Counted from the first letter of the stretch, positions 21,426 to 30,929 are shown. The stretch is 64,000 bases of DNA from Streptomyces sp. R33 (GCF_041200175.1 NZ_CP165727.1:4476501-4540500); one strand, 5' to 3'. Translations and numbers: made by a program. The notes: a model not told the origin generated them from the sequence alone.

Positions 21426-23462
21426 TCAGATGTCGAGGAACCGAACGTCCTTGGCGTTGCGCTGGATGAAGGAGCGCCGTGCCTCGACGTCCTCGCCCAT
21501 CAGCACCGAGAACAGGTCGTCGGCCTGGGCCGCGTCGTCCAGGGTGACCTGGCCGAGCACGCGGTGGTCGACGTCCATGGTGGTGACGCGCAGCTCCTCG
21601 GCGTTCATCTCGCCCAGACCCTTGAAGCGCTGGATCGAGTCTTCCTTGATCCGCTTGCCGTTCTGCTTGCCGAGCTCCACCAGCGCGTCGCGCTCGCGGT
21701 CCGAGTACGCGTACTCGAAGTCGTCCCGGCCCCACTTGATCTTGTACAGCGGCGGGCGCGACAGGTACACGTGACCGGCCTCGACCAGCGGCCGCATGAA
21801 GCGGAACAGGAAGGTCAGCAGCAGGGTGTTGATGTGCTGGCCGTCGACGTCGGCGTCCGCCATCAGGATGATCTTGTGATAGCGGAGCTTCTCGATGTCG
21901 AAGTCCTCGTGCACACCGGTACCGAACGCGCTGATCAGCGCCTGGACTTCGGTGTTCTGGAGGATCTTGTCGATACGGGCCTTCTCGACGTTCAGGATCT
22001 TGCCGCGGATCGGCAGGATGGCCTGGTACATCGGGTTGCGGCCGGACTTCGCGGAGCCGCCGGCCGAGTCACCCTCGACGATGAAGATCTCGCACTTGGT
22101 CGGGTCGTTCGACTGGCAGTCGGACAGCTTGCCCGGCAGCGAGGCGCTCTCCAGCAGACCCTTGCGGCGCGTCAGGTCACGGGCCTTGCGGGCCGCGACG
22201 CGCGCCGTGGCCGCCTGGATCGACTTGCGGACGATGTCCGCGGCCTCGACCGGGTTGCGGTCGAACCAGTCGTTGAGGTGCTCGTGGACGACCTTCTGCA
22301 CGAAGGTCTTGGCCTCCGTGTTGCCCAGCTTGGTCTTCGTCTGGCCCTCGAACTGCGGCTCGCCCAGCTTGACCGAGATGATCGCCGTCAGACCCTCGCG
22401 GATGTCCTCGCCGGCGAGGTTGTCGTCCTTCTCGCGGAGCAGCTTCTTGTCGCGCGCGTAACGGTTCACCAGACCCGTCAGCGCCGCACGGAAGCCCTCC
22501 TCGTGCGTACCGCCCTCGTGGGTGTGGATCGTGTTCGCGAAGGAGTACACGCCCTCGGTGTACTGCGAGTTCCACTGCATCGCGATCTCGACCGAGAGCA
22601 TGCGCTCCTTGTCCTCGGCCTCGACGTCGATGACGGTCGGGTGGATGAGCTCGCCCTTGCGCGAGTTCAGGTACTTCACGAAGTCGACGATGCCGCCCTC
22701 GTAGTAGTACTTGACCGTGCGCGCGCTGGGCTCTGCCGTGTCCGCGTCGGGGTCGTCCGCACCGACGGTGGCCTTCGCCGACTCGCGCTCGTCGGTCAGC
22801 GACAGGGTCAGGCCCTTGTTCAGGAAGGCCATCTCCTGGAAGCGCCGCGACAGCGTCTCGAAGGAGTATTCGGTCGTCTCGAAGATGTCGCCGTCGGCCC
22901 AGAACGTCACCGACGTACCGTGCTCGTCGGTCTCCTCGTTCTTGGCCAGCGGGGCCGTCGGCACGCCCAGCTTGTAGTCCTGGGTCCAGCGGTGGCCGTC
23001 CGTCTTGACCTCGACCGAGACCTTGGTCGACAGGGCGTTCACGACGGAGACGCCGACGCCGTGCAGACCGCCGGAGACGGCGTAGCCGCCACCGCCGAAC
23101 TTGCCGCCCGCGTGCAGGACCGTCAGGACGACCTCGACGGCGGGCTTTCCTTCGGACGGCACGATGCCGACCGGGATGCCTCGACCGTTGTCGATGACCC
23201 GCACACCGCCGTCGGCGAGGATCGTGACGTCGATGGTGTCCGCATGCCCGGCCAGGGCCTCGTCGACCGAGTTGTCCACCACCTCGTACACGAGGTGGTG
23301 CAGCCCGCGCTCACCGGTCGAGCCGATGTACATGCCTGGCCGCTTGCGGACCGCGTCCAGGCCCTCGAGGACCTGGATCGCGCTGGCGTCGTACGAGGCG
23401 GTTACCTCGCCGTTCTCGCCGGCTGTGGACTGGTTGTCGTTGGGGTTGCCGGAATCGGCCAC
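21426..23462 (-). CDS. gyrB: DNA gyrase subunit B
   Basis: 678 residues from the GTG at 23462 (MADSGNPNDN). The GHKL ATPase domain shows VDNSVDEALAGHAD, DNGRGIPVG and GGLHGVGVS; the TOPRIM metal site shows EGDSAGGSAKSGR and DADVDGQHI. It binds and hydrolyses ATP for supercoiling. The frame is open for 18 further codons upstream, but AAAGGG stands before the GTG and homology starts there. It is co-transcribed with gyrA and the DUF3566 gene. Confidence 0.99.
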   Translation of the reverse strand: MADSGNPNDNQSTAGENGEVTASYDASAIQVLEGLDAVRKRPGMYIGSTGERGLHHLVYEVVDNSVDEALAGHADTIDVTILADGGVRVIDNGRGIPVGIVPSEGKPAVEVVLTVLHAGGKFGGGGYAVSGGLHGVGVSVVNALSTKVSVEVKTDGHRWTQDYKLGVPTAPLAKNEETDEHGTSVTFWADGDIFETTEYSFETLSRRFQEMAFLNKGLTLSLTDERESAKATVGADDPDADTAEPSARTVKYYYEGGIVDFVKYLNSRKGELIHPTVIDVEAEDKERMLSVEIAMQWNSQYTEGVYSFANTIHTHEGGTHEEGFRAALTGLVNRYARDKKLLREKDDNLAGEDIREGLTAIISVKLGEPQFEGQTKTKLGNTEAKTFVQKVVHEHLNDWFDRNPVEAADIVRKSIQAATARVAARKARDLTRRKGLLESASLPGKLSDCQSNDPTKCEIFIVEGDSAGGSAKSGRNPMYQAILPIRGKILNVEKARIDKILQNTEVQALISAFGTGVHEDFDIEKLRYHKIILMADADVDGQHINTLLLTFLFRFMRPLVEAGHVYLSRPPLYKIKWGRDDFEYAYSDRERDALVELGKQNGKRIKEDSIQRFKGLGEMNAEELRVTTMDVDHRVLGQVTLDDAAQADDLFSVLMGEDVEARRSFIQRNAKDVRFLDI

Positions 23463-23773
23463 GAAGCGCCCTTTCTGGCACAGCACAGGCCGAACTCCGG
23501 GCCAGCAGGCATGCAAGCAGGAGCGGCTGCGTCGATCTGCGTTGTCAGCGTGTATCAGCTAGATCCCGCAAGCGGGCGGGATTCGCTTCAGTCTACCGGT
23601 ACCACGGACATGAATGGGGGTTTGCCGGTACCTGAGTCCGCATGTGCCGCCCTGAACCTCCTCTCTCCGACTCCCCATATCCGGGAAGGGGCTCAAAGAG
23701 GCTCACACGGGCATCCAGCGCTTCGGCCTGTCAACCTCCCGCTACCGTGAGGGACGCCACCCGCAGCCCGGGC
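23463..23773 (-). promoter_or_regulatory. gyrB upstream region with paired CCGGTACC palindromes
   Basis: These 311 bases hold no gene. On the minus strand a good -10 candidate TAGACT (about 23590-23595) lies next to the palindrome CCGGTACC (23596-23603). A second CCGGTACC sits 29 bases upstream at 23625-23632. A leader of about 130 bases would follow. gyr promoters are usually supercoil-sensitive; the palindromes have no assigned role. Confidence 0.5.
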
Positions 23774-24301
23774 TCAGCCGTACGTGTCCCCCGGGCCCGT
23801 ACTGCCCGGCGCGCGCAGCGGTCCGTACCGCTTCGGGCGTCCGCCCGGGCCCTGGACCTTGATCATCCGGACGGTTCCCTGCCCCAGGTCCGCGTTGAGC
23901 CGCGCCACCAGCTGCGGAGCCAGCAGCTTGAGCTGGGCCGCCCATGCCGAGGAATCACACCGCACGACCAGTTCACGGTCCTCGTACCGCTCCGGTTCAC
24001 AGTGCGCCGCGATCTCCGGCCCGACGATCTCCGGCCAGCGCTCCATCACGCCCGCGACCGCCATCGGCATCTCCCAGCCGTGCTCCGTGCGCAGCCGGTC
24101 CAGCGCCGCCATCAGCGGCATCGGGTCGCGGCCGTCCGCGCGGGCACCCGAGCGCAGTCCCGGCTGCCGGCTCCCCTTCTTCCCGCCGGCCGCATTGCCC
24201 CGGGCCCGCGCCTGCTCACGGGCGGCCGCCAGCGCCTGCCGCGCGAGGTCCACGCCCGAGGGCTCCGGGACCTTGCGGGGTTCCTTCTTCTCGTCGCTCA
24301 C
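23774..24301 (-). CDS. DUF721 (DciA-like) family protein
   Basis: 175 residues with a Lys/Arg-rich disordered N-terminus and a DUF721 domain (about 75-150: WPEIVGPEIAAHCEPERYEDRELVVRCDSSAWAAQL pattern). DUF721 proteins include DciA, which loads the replicative helicase in bacteria lacking DnaC/DnaI; actinobacteria encode this protein between recF and gyrB. The helicase-loading role here is inferred. The GTG start overlaps the recF stop by GTGA. Confidence 0.9.
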   Translation of the reverse strand: MSDEKKEPRKVPEPSGVDLARQALAAAREQARARGNAAGGKKGSRQPGLRSGARADGRDPMPLMAALDRLRTEHGWEMPMAVAGVMERWPEIVGPEIAAHCEPERYEDRELVVRCDSSAWAAQLKLLAPQLVARLNADLGQGTVRMIKVQGPGGRPKRYGPLRAPGSTGPGDTYG

Positions 24302-25455
24302 AGCCGGGTCACCTCACCGCCGGACACCCCGAACCGGGTTCCCGCCAGGACACCCGGAACGTCGTCGTCCACCGCCGCCGTCACCAGCACCTGCTCGCCC
24401 GGAGCCACCAGCTCGGCCAGCCGCTCCCGGCGGCGTGCGTCCAGCTCCGCGAAGACGTCGTCCAGGATCAGCACCGGCTCGGCGCCCTCCGAGCGCAGCA
24501 GCTCGTACGAGGCCAGCCGCAGCGCCAGCGCGTACGACCAGGACTCGCCGTGGCTCGCGTATCCCTTGGCCGGGAGGTCGCCGAGGCGCAGCAGCACGTC
24601 GTCGCGGTGCGGGCCGACCAGGGTCACGCCGCGCTCGATCTCCTGCTTGCGCACCTCGGCCAGGGCCGCCAGCAGCACCTCGTACAGCGCTTCGCGCGTG
24701 CGCGCCGTACCGCCGTCGACCGCCTCGGCGGTGTCGGCGGTCTCGCCGCCCGCCGAGGACTTGTACGCGAGGCCCAGCGGGCCGCCGCCGGGCGCGAGCT
24801 GCTCGTACGCCTTGTCCGCCAGCGGCAGCAGCGTCACGATCAGGTCGAGGCGCTGCGCCAGCAGCTCCGCGCCCGCGCGCGCGAGGTGCTGGTCCCACAC
24901 GTCGAGGGTGGACAGGTCCATGGAGCGGCCGCCGTGCCGGCGGGCCATCGCCGCCGACTTCAACAGGGTGTTCCGCTGCTTGAGCACCCGCTCGTAGTCC
25001 GACCGGACTGCCGCCATCCGCGGCGAGCGGGCCGTGACGAGCTCGTCGAGGAACCGCCGGCGCTCCCCGGGGTCCCCCTTCACCAGGGCCAGGTCCTCCG
25101 GCGCGAACAGCACCGTCCGTACGATCCCCAGCACATCCCGGGGCCTGACCTGCGAGGACCGGTTGATGCGGGCGCGGTTGGCCCGCCCCGGGTTCAGTTC
25201 CAGCTCCACCAGCTGCTGGCGCTCGCCGTGGGTGACGGCCGCGCGGATGATCGCGCGGTCCGCGCCCATCCGTACCAGCGGCGCGTCCGACGAGACGCGG
25301 TGGCTGCCCAGGGTCGCCAGGTAGCCGATGGCCTCGACCAGGTTCGTCTTGCCCTGGCCGTTGGGGCCGACGAAGGCGGTGACGCCCGGGTCGAGGGGAA
25401 CCTCGGCCCGGGCGTACGAGCGGAAGTCGGCCAGTGAGAGATGCGAAACATGCAT
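24298..25455 (-). CDS. recF: DNA replication and repair protein RecF
   Basis: 385 residues from the ATG at 25455, with GGGGGAGG upstream. An SMC-like ATPase: Walker A GPNGQGKTNLVEAI (about 30-43), Walker B/D-loop LILDDVFAELDARRRERL (about 330-347). It helps load RecA at gaps and stalled forks. The frame runs open upstream past gnd but only as shadow. It sits between gnd and DUF721 on the minus strand. Confidence 0.98.
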   Translation of the reverse strand: MHVSHLSLADFRSYARAEVPLDPGVTAFVGPNGQGKTNLVEAIGYLATLGSHRVSSDAPLVRMGADRAIIRAAVTHGERQQLVELELNPGRANRARINRSSQVRPRDVLGIVRTVLFAPEDLALVKGDPGERRRFLDELVTARSPRMAAVRSDYERVLKQRNTLLKSAAMARRHGGRSMDLSTLDVWDQHLARAGAELLAQRLDLIVTLLPLADKAYEQLAPGGGPLGLAYKSSAGGETADTAEAVDGGTARTREALYEVLLAALAEVRKQEIERGVTLVGPHRDDVLLRLGDLPAKGYASHGESWSYALALRLASYELLRSEGAEPVLILDDVFAELDARRRERLAELVAPGEQVLVTAAVDDDVPGVLAGTRFGVSGGEVTRL

Positions 25456-25529
25456 GCGACGCCGACCTCCCCCGGCTTCCTGCTGCTCTGCTCTGTGCTG
25501 CTGTGGTGCCGTGCCTCTTCGGCGGTCGG

Positions 25530-26405
25530 CTATGCCTTCTCGACCGCGTGGCCGCCGAACTGGTTGCGCAGCGCGGCGATCATCTTCATCTGCGGAGAGT
25601 CGTCCTGGCGGGACGCGAACCGCGCGAAGAGCGAGGCGGTGATCGCGGGCAGCGGCACGGCGTTGTCGATCGCCGCCTCGACCGTCCACCGGCCCTCGCC
25701 CGAGTCCTGCGCGAAGCCGCGCAGCTGCTCGAGGTGCTCGTCCTCGTCCAGCGCGTTCACGGCGAGGTCGAGCAGCCAGGAACGGATGACCGTTCCTTCC
25801 TGCCAGGACCGGAAGACCTCGCGGACGTCGGTGACCGAGTCCACCTTCTCGAGCAGCTCCCAGCCCTCGGCGTAAGCCTGCATCATGGCGTACTCGATGC
25901 CGTTGTGGACCATCTTCGCGAAGTGGCCCGCGCCGACCTTGCCGGCGTGCACGGCGCCGAACTCGCCCTCGGGCTTGAGGGCGTCGAAGATCGGCTGGAC
26001 CCGTGCCACATGGTCCTTCGCGCCGCCGTACATGAGCGCGTAGCCGTTCTCGAGGCCCCACACGCCGCCGGAGACACCGCAGTCGACGAAGCCGATGCCC
26101 TTGGCCGCCAGCTGCTCGGCGTGCTTCTCGTCGTCGGTCCAGCGGGAGTTGCCGCCGTCGACCACGATGTCGCCGATCGAGAGCAGCTCCGCGAGCTCGT
26201 CGACGGTGGACTGCGTCGCCGCACCCGCCGGGACCATCACCCACACGACGCGGGGGGCCTGCAGGTTGTCCACAAGTTCCCGCAGGCTGTGGACATCGGC
26301 GAGGTCCGGGTTGCGGTCGTATCCGATGACGGTGTGGCCTGCGCGGCGGATGCGCTCGCGCATGTTGCCGCCCATCTTGCCGAGACCGACGAGACCAAGC
26401 TCCAT
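25530..26405 (-). CDS. gnd: 6-phosphogluconate dehydrogenase, decarboxylating (short form)
   Basis: A 291-residue enzyme oxidising 6-phosphogluconate to ribulose 5-phosphate and CO2. It has the nucleotide site GLVGLGKMGGNM, VVDGGNSRW, the substrate loop GVSGGVWGLENGYALMYGG and KMVHNGIEYAMMQAYAEG. The length fits the short tetrameric class (about 300 residues, often NAD-preferring) and not the 470-residue form. The insertion of gnd between recF and dnaN is typical of Streptomyces. Two DnaA-box-like sequences (26266 and 26288) lie inside the gene. Confidence 0.95.
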   Translation of the reverse strand: MELGLVGLGKMGGNMRERIRRAGHTVIGYDRNPDLADVHSLRELVDNLQAPRVVWVMVPAGAATQSTVDELAELLSIGDIVVDGGNSRWTDDEKHAEQLAAKGIGFVDCGVSGGVWGLENGYALMYGGAKDHVARVQPIFDALKPEGEFGAVHAGKVGAGHFAKMVHNGIEYAMMQAYAEGWELLEKVDSVTDVREVFRSWQEGTVIRSWLLDLAVNALDEDEHLEQLRGFAQDSGEGRWTVEAAIDNAVPLPAITASLFARFASRQDDSPQMKMIAALRNQFGGHAVEKA

Positions 26406-26589
26406 CAGGTGGTTCCTTAAGCGTTGTGGCCGTCTGTGCCGGGTTCCCCGGAATCCCCTGGGGTACCCAGGCTCCGAGCCTACGCCGGGCGGTGCCGCGC
26501 GGCGCCACGGGCGCTCCTGGGCGGCCGTACGGGAGCCCGTACGCGGCACTGGACGGCGTTTGCGGGGTGCGTGCGTGTGGGGCGAACGC

Positions 26590-26630
26590 CGTCGGGCCCG
26601 GCCCCGCAGCCTGCGAGACCGGGCCCGACG
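26590..26630 (-). terminator. Terminator after dnaN
   Basis: CGTCGGGCCCGG pairs with CCGGGCCCGACG around a 17-base loop, 11 bases past the dnaN stop on the minus strand. Confidence 0.75.
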
Positions 26631-26640
26631 AAGGCGTGCG

Positions 26641-27771
26641 TCAGCCGGACAGGCGCACCGGCATGATCAGGTACTTGTACGCCTCGTCGGCCTCGGCGTC
26701 GACCGCCGGGCGGCCGCTCAGCAGCGCCGGCTTCGTGGACGTGGTGAAGCTCAGCTGCGCGGCCGGGGAGTCGATCGCGCTCAGGCCGTCCAGCAGGAAG
26801 GTCGGGTTGAAGGCGATCGAGATGTCGTCGCCCTCGAGCTTGGCGTCCACACGTTCCACAGCCTGTGCATCGTCGGAGGAGCCCGCCTCCAGGATCAGCA
26901 CGCCCTGCTCGAAGCTGAGGCGGACCGGGGTGTTGCGCTCGGCGACCAGGGCCACGCGCTTGACGGCCTCGACGAACGGGGCGGTCTCGATCACGGCGAT
27001 GGAGTTGAACTCCGTCGGGAACAGCGTGCGGTACTTCGGCAGGTCGCCTTCGAGGAGGCGGGTGGTGGTGCGGCGGCCGGCGCCCTCGAAGCCGATGAGG
27101 CCCTCGCCCGCGCCGGAGCCCGAGAGCGCCAGGGTGACGGTGTCACCGCTGGTCAGGGACTTGGCGGTGTCCAGGAGCGTCTTGGCGGGCACCAGGGCCA
27201 CGGCCGACGCGTCCGGGTTCTCCGGCTTCCACAGGAACTCGCGGACCGCGAAGCGGTAGCGGTCGGTGGAGGCCAGGGTGACGCGGTCGCCCTCGATCTC
27301 GATGCGGACACCGGTCAGCACGGGCAGCGTGTCGTCGCGGCCGGCGGCGATGGCGACCTGGGCGGCGGCGGAGGCGAAGACCTCACCGGGCACGGTGCCG
27401 GTCGCGGTCGGCATCTGCGGCAGCGCCGGGTACTCCTCCACAGGCAGGGTGTGGAGTGTGAATCGCGAGGAGCCGCAGACCACGGTCGCCCGTACACCGT
27501 CTGTGGAAATCTCCACCGGGCGGTTGGGGAGGGCGCGGCAGATGTCGGCGAGCAGCCGGCCGGAGACGAGGACGGTGCCGTCCTCCTCGACGTCCGCCTC
27601 GACCGAGACGCGGGCCGAGACCTCGTAGTCGAAGCCGGAGAGGGACAGGGTGCCCTCCTCGGCCTTCAGCAGCAGGCCCGCGAGAACGGGCACCGGCGGC
27701 CGGGCCGGGAGGCTACGGGCAGCCCAAGCCACCGCCTCCGCGAGTACGTCGCGCTCCACCCGGATCTTCAC
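26641..27771 (-). CDS. dnaN: DNA polymerase III sliding clamp, beta subunit
   Basis: 376 residues from the GTG at 27771 (MKIRVERDVLAEAVAWAARSL). It has the three repeated clamp domains and the conserved end YKYLIMPVRLSG. It forms the ring that tethers DNA polymerase III. The open frame extends 65 codons upstream into oriC, but that part is not conserved. The gene is divided from dnaA by the origin. Confidence 0.98.
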   Translation of the reverse strand: MKIRVERDVLAEAVAWAARSLPARPPVPVLAGLLLKAEEGTLSLSGFDYEVSARVSVEADVEEDGTVLVSGRLLADICRALPNRPVEISTDGVRATVVCGSSRFTLHTLPVEEYPALPQMPTATGTVPGEVFASAAAQVAIAAGRDDTLPVLTGVRIEIEGDRVTLASTDRYRFAVREFLWKPENPDASAVALVPAKTLLDTAKSLTSGDTVTLALSGSGAGEGLIGFEGAGRRTTTRLLEGDLPKYRTLFPTEFNSIAVIETAPFVEAVKRVALVAERNTPVRLSFEQGVLILEAGSSDDAQAVERVDAKLEGDDISIAFNPTFLLDGLSAIDSPAAQLSFTTSTKPALLSGRPAVDAEADEAYKYLIMPVRLSG

Positions 27772-27989
27772 CGGAACCGCCTCCTGCTGTTGCTCGCTCG
27801 TCTGCCGGCCTTCGTCGTCGGCTCGATGCCCTCGATCCTCGATGCCCTCGATGGCTCGGAGCCTCGTTGCCGGGGACCAGTCTGACGTACGGCGCCGACA
27901 GTCGGTGCTGCCGGAGGTCAAGTCGGGAGCGAGGTGTCGGGGAGGCGTGCCCACCGAGTTGTGCACAGGACCCGCTTGAAAACCGAAAC

Positions 27990-28560
27990 CGGCCTAACTC
28001 TCTATGGGGGTAGTAGTAGGGCCTGTGGAAACGGTGGATAAGCCCGTTCTCGCAGGTCAACCCGCGTTTTTTATCCACCGGGCCTGTGGGTGACACCGGT
28101 GGACAACACGGTGTCTCTGTGGAGAACGAAAAGTTCTGCACAGGCCGTCCCCAGGCGACCCCGACTACTCCACAGGTGTGTCCCCAGCTTTCCCCCGGTA
28201 CTCCACAGCCCAAACGTCGACTTCTGTGTGACGGCTTTCACTCGGGTCGGTGACGGGAGGTGCAATGTTGCCGAACAGTGGACAACGGTGTGGGTAACTC
28301 GTCGGATCCTGTGCACAGGATCCGGCAACCTGTGGGTCGGCGGTGGACAGAGGCGTGGATGAGCCTGTGGATGAAACTTCTGTCCACAGCCTGTGGATGA
28401 CGCTTGCGCACAATTCCACAGGGGGCTGACCAGGGTTGATGGGGCCTCATACTGCACCCCTGTGGACAGATTGTGGGCGACGGGAGCCGTCCCCACCCTG
28501 TGGACGGAGGAAAGTCCGGGAATCTGTGGATGAGTTGCTCCACAGGGGGCGTATTCGAAC
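27990..28560. other. oriC: Chromosomal replication origin oriC with about 20 DnaA boxes
   Basis: The 880-base dnaN-dnaA gap has no gene and is packed with DnaA boxes in both orientations. The clearest are GGTGGATAA 28033, TTATCCACC 28071, GGTGGACAA 28098, TGTGGAGAA 28118, AGTGGACAA 28277, TGTGGGTAA 28289, TGTGGATGA 28366, CTGTCCACA 28380, TGTGGATGA 28392, TGTGGACAG 28461, TGTGGACGG 28499 and TGTGGATGA 28525, plus several two-mismatch copies. No box inside this span is a perfect TTGTCCACA, so many weaker boxes act together. The left part (27970-28080) includes the least GC-rich stretch (GCGTTTTTTATCC), a possible melting site. Gene order and box number match Streptomyces oriC. Confidence 0.95.
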
Positions 28561-28584
28561 AGACCGCAGGCGCGCGGACGAAGA

Positions 28585-28616
28585 AGGGCGCCCCCGAAGT
28601 ACCCCGGGAGCGCCCT
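28585..28616 (-). terminator. Terminator after dnaA
   Basis: AGGGCGC...CCCG pairs, with a small bulge, with CGGGAGCGCCCT, 36 bases past the dnaA stop. It separates dnaA transcription from oriC. Confidence 0.6.
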
Positions 28617-28651
28617 CTGGATGTGTTTGAAGAGGCTCGGCTCGGCCGCCC

Positions 28652-30415
28652 TCAGCCGTTCTTGATGCGGTTGGTGAGCTCGGTGACCTGGTTGTAGATG
28701 GAGCGCCGCTCCGCCATCAGCGCGCGGATCTTGCGGTCCGCGTGCATGACGGTGGTGTGGTCGCGGCCGCCGAACTGCGCCCCGATCTTGGGCAGGGACA
28801 GGTCCGTGAGCTCCCGGCACAGGTACATGGCGATCTGCCGGGCGGTGACCAGGACGCGGCTGCGCGAGGAGCCGCACAGGTCGTCCACGGTGAGGCCGAA
28901 GTAGTCGGCGGTGGCCGCCATGATGTCCGACGCGGTGATCTCGGGCGCGGAGTCCTCGCCGCCGGGGATCAGGTTCTTGAGGACGTCCTCGGTCAGGCCC
29001 AGGTCGACCGGCTGCCGGTTCAGGCTCGCGAAGGCCGTGACCCGGATCAGCGCCCCCTCCAGCTCGCGGATGTTGCGCGAGATGCGGGAGGCGATGAACT
29101 CCAGTACCTCCGGCGGGGCGTTGAGCTGCTCCTGGACGGCCTTCTTGCGCAGGATCGCGATACGGGTCTCCAGCTCGGGCGGCTGGACGTCGGTGATCAG
29201 GCCCCACTCGAAGCGGTTGCGGAGCCGGTCCTCGAGGGTGACGAGCTGCTTGGGCGGCCGGTCGGAGGACAGCACGATCTGCTTGTTGGCGTTGTGGAGC
29301 GTGTTGAAGGTGTGGAAGAACTCCTCCTGCGTCGACTCCTTGCTCGCGAGGAACTGGATGTCGTCGACGAGCAGGATGTCCATCTCGCGGTAGCGCTTGC
29401 GGAACGCGTCGCCCTTGCCGTCGCGGATCGAGTTGATGAACTCGTTGGTGAACTCCTCGGAGCTCACGTACCGCACCCGGGTGCCGGGGTAGAGACTCCG
29501 CGCGTAGTGCCCGATGGCGTGCAGCAGATGCGTTTTGCCAAGACCCGATTCCCCGTAGATGAAGAGGGGGTTGTACGCCTTGGCGGGCGCTTCGGCGACG
29601 GCCACCGCGGCGGCGTGCGCGAAGCGGTTGGAGGCGCCGATGACGAAGGTGTCGAACAGGTACTTGGGGTTCAGCCGGGCGGTCGGCTCGAGCGGGCCCG
29701 AGGTGGAGCCGCCGGACGGGGCCGGGGGCGGCGCGGGCCGGCCGGGCGCCGGGCGCGGGGCCGGCTGCTCGTACTGCTGCTGTTCGTACTGATGGGACTG
29801 CTGCTGGCGGGGCTCGTACTGCTGCTGCTCGTACTGCTGCTGTTCGTAGCCGCCCTGTTCGTAGCCGCCCGGCTCGGACTGCTGGAGGTAGCCCGGCTGC
29901 GGGGAGGCGTACGGGTCGCGCTCGGGGAAGCCGCCGAGGCGCGGCTGCTGCCAGCCGTAGTCGTCCTGCTGGCCGCCGCGGGGCCAGGAGCCGGGCTCGG
30001 GGCGCGACTGCTGGTAGTCCGGGTAGGCGGGGCGGGCGGTCGGGAGCTGGTCGTCGGCCGGGCCACCGGGGCGCTGGCCGCCGTACGGCTCGTACGACTC
30101 GGGGCGCTGCTGCGCGGGGGCGGCCAGGGGCGCGGGCTCGCCGGCGGAGTCGTCCACGGTGATGGCGATGCGGATCGGGCGGCCGCACTCACGGCTGAGC
30201 GCATCGCTGATCAGCGGGGCGAGCCGGCCCTCCAGGACGCGCTTGCCGTACTCGTTGGGGACGGCGAGGAGCGCGGTGTCGGCGACGAGAGCCAGGGGCT
30301 GACAGCGTTCGACCCACTGCTTGTCCTTGGGTTCGATCGCCTGCTGTCCCTCCCCGAGGAGCTTTTCGAGCACCCTTGGCCACACTGCGGCAAGATCGGC
30401 AGGTACGTCAGCCAC
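28652..30415 (-). CDS. dnaA: Chromosomal replication initiator protein DnaA
   Basis: 587 residues from the GTG at 30415 (MADVPADLAAVWPRVLEKLLGEG). Domain I spans 1-90. Domain II is very long (about 90-250) and rich in Gln, Tyr, Pro and Gly with EQQQYEQQQY repeats. The AAA+ domain III has GESGLGKTHLLHAIG and DILLVDDIQF; domain IV ends with the box-binding signature GGRDHTTVMHADRKI. The expanded domain II is typical of Streptomyces. Two DnaA boxes lie in its upstream region, suggesting autoregulation. Confidence 0.99.
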   Translation of the reverse strand: MADVPADLAAVWPRVLEKLLGEGQQAIEPKDKQWVERCQPLALVADTALLAVPNEYGKRVLEGRLAPLISDALSRECGRPIRIAITVDDSAGEPAPLAAPAQQRPESYEPYGGQRPGGPADDQLPTARPAYPDYQQSRPEPGSWPRGGQQDDYGWQQPRLGGFPERDPYASPQPGYLQQSEPGGYEQGGYEQQQYEQQQYEPRQQQSHQYEQQQYEQPAPRPAPGRPAPPPAPSGGSTSGPLEPTARLNPKYLFDTFVIGASNRFAHAAAVAVAEAPAKAYNPLFIYGESGLGKTHLLHAIGHYARSLYPGTRVRYVSSEEFTNEFINSIRDGKGDAFRKRYREMDILLVDDIQFLASKESTQEEFFHTFNTLHNANKQIVLSSDRPPKQLVTLEDRLRNRFEWGLITDVQPPELETRIAILRKKAVQEQLNAPPEVLEFIASRISRNIRELEGALIRVTAFASLNRQPVDLGLTEDVLKNLIPGGEDSAPEITASDIMAATADYFGLTVDDLCGSSRSRVLVTARQIAMYLCRELTDLSLPKIGAQFGGRDHTTVMHADRKIRALMAERRSIYNQVTELTNRIKNG

Positions 30416-30770
30416 AGAGCACGCTCTCTCACAGGGGTCCCACGAATGTGTGGTTCTTTGGGACGGTCGGGACAAAAAATCCGGGATCAGACAACGGTAG
30501 TCAGGCCGACGGGTACGGTTCAAGTCGTTGTCCACAGCCTGTGCACAGTGTGGGGGCACGTAGCCTCGGTTTGACCGGATGGCGTAGCCGCGCGTACCGT
30601 AACGAGGTCGAGTTGTCGATGGCTGCTGCCGCCTGCCTACCGATGGGCGAAGGTCACCTTTTGTGATCGTTTAGCGGTGCCACTCGGGCGAACACGCGAG
30701 TTTCCTCGTGGGCGCACGGTGACAGCCAGGCGATGTCCCGCCACAACGATTTATTCTCTGGAGCCCCCGA
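30416..30770. promoter_or_regulatory. dnaA-rpmH divergent promoter region with DnaA boxes
   Basis: This 355-base gap holds no gene. It contains a perfect Streptomyces-type box TTGTCCACA at 30528-30536 and a nearby palindromic TGTGCACA at 30540-30547, about 115 bases before the dnaA start. Both promoters, for dnaA leftward and rpmH rightward, must lie here. DnaA autoregulation through boxes in this position is known in Streptomyces. Confidence 0.65.
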
Positions 30771-30908
30771 GTGAGCAAGCGCACCTTCCAGCCGAACAAC
30801 CGCCGTCGTGCCAAGACCCACGGCTTCCGCCTGCGGATGCGTACCCGTGCCGGTCGCGCGATCCTGGCGAACCGCCGTAGCAAGGGCCGCGCCGCCCTCT
30901 CCGCGTAA
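30771..30908 (+). CDS. rpmH: 50S ribosomal protein L34
   Basis: A 45-residue, very basic protein (MSKRTFQPNNRRRAKTHGF and onward, ending RRSKGRAALSA), full length for L34. It starts at GTG and is followed 21 bases later by rnpA, the usual pair to the right of dnaA. Confidence 0.98.
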   Translation: MSKRTFQPNNRRRAKTHGFRLRMRTRAGRAILANRRSKGRAALSA

Positions 30909-30929
30909 CAACGCGCAGGTCGTGACGTC

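Noticed and set aside
27772..27966. N-terminal extension of DnaN by 65 residues into the origin.
   Set aside because: It lacks conservation and overlaps oriC; the GTG at 27771 gives the normal clamp length.
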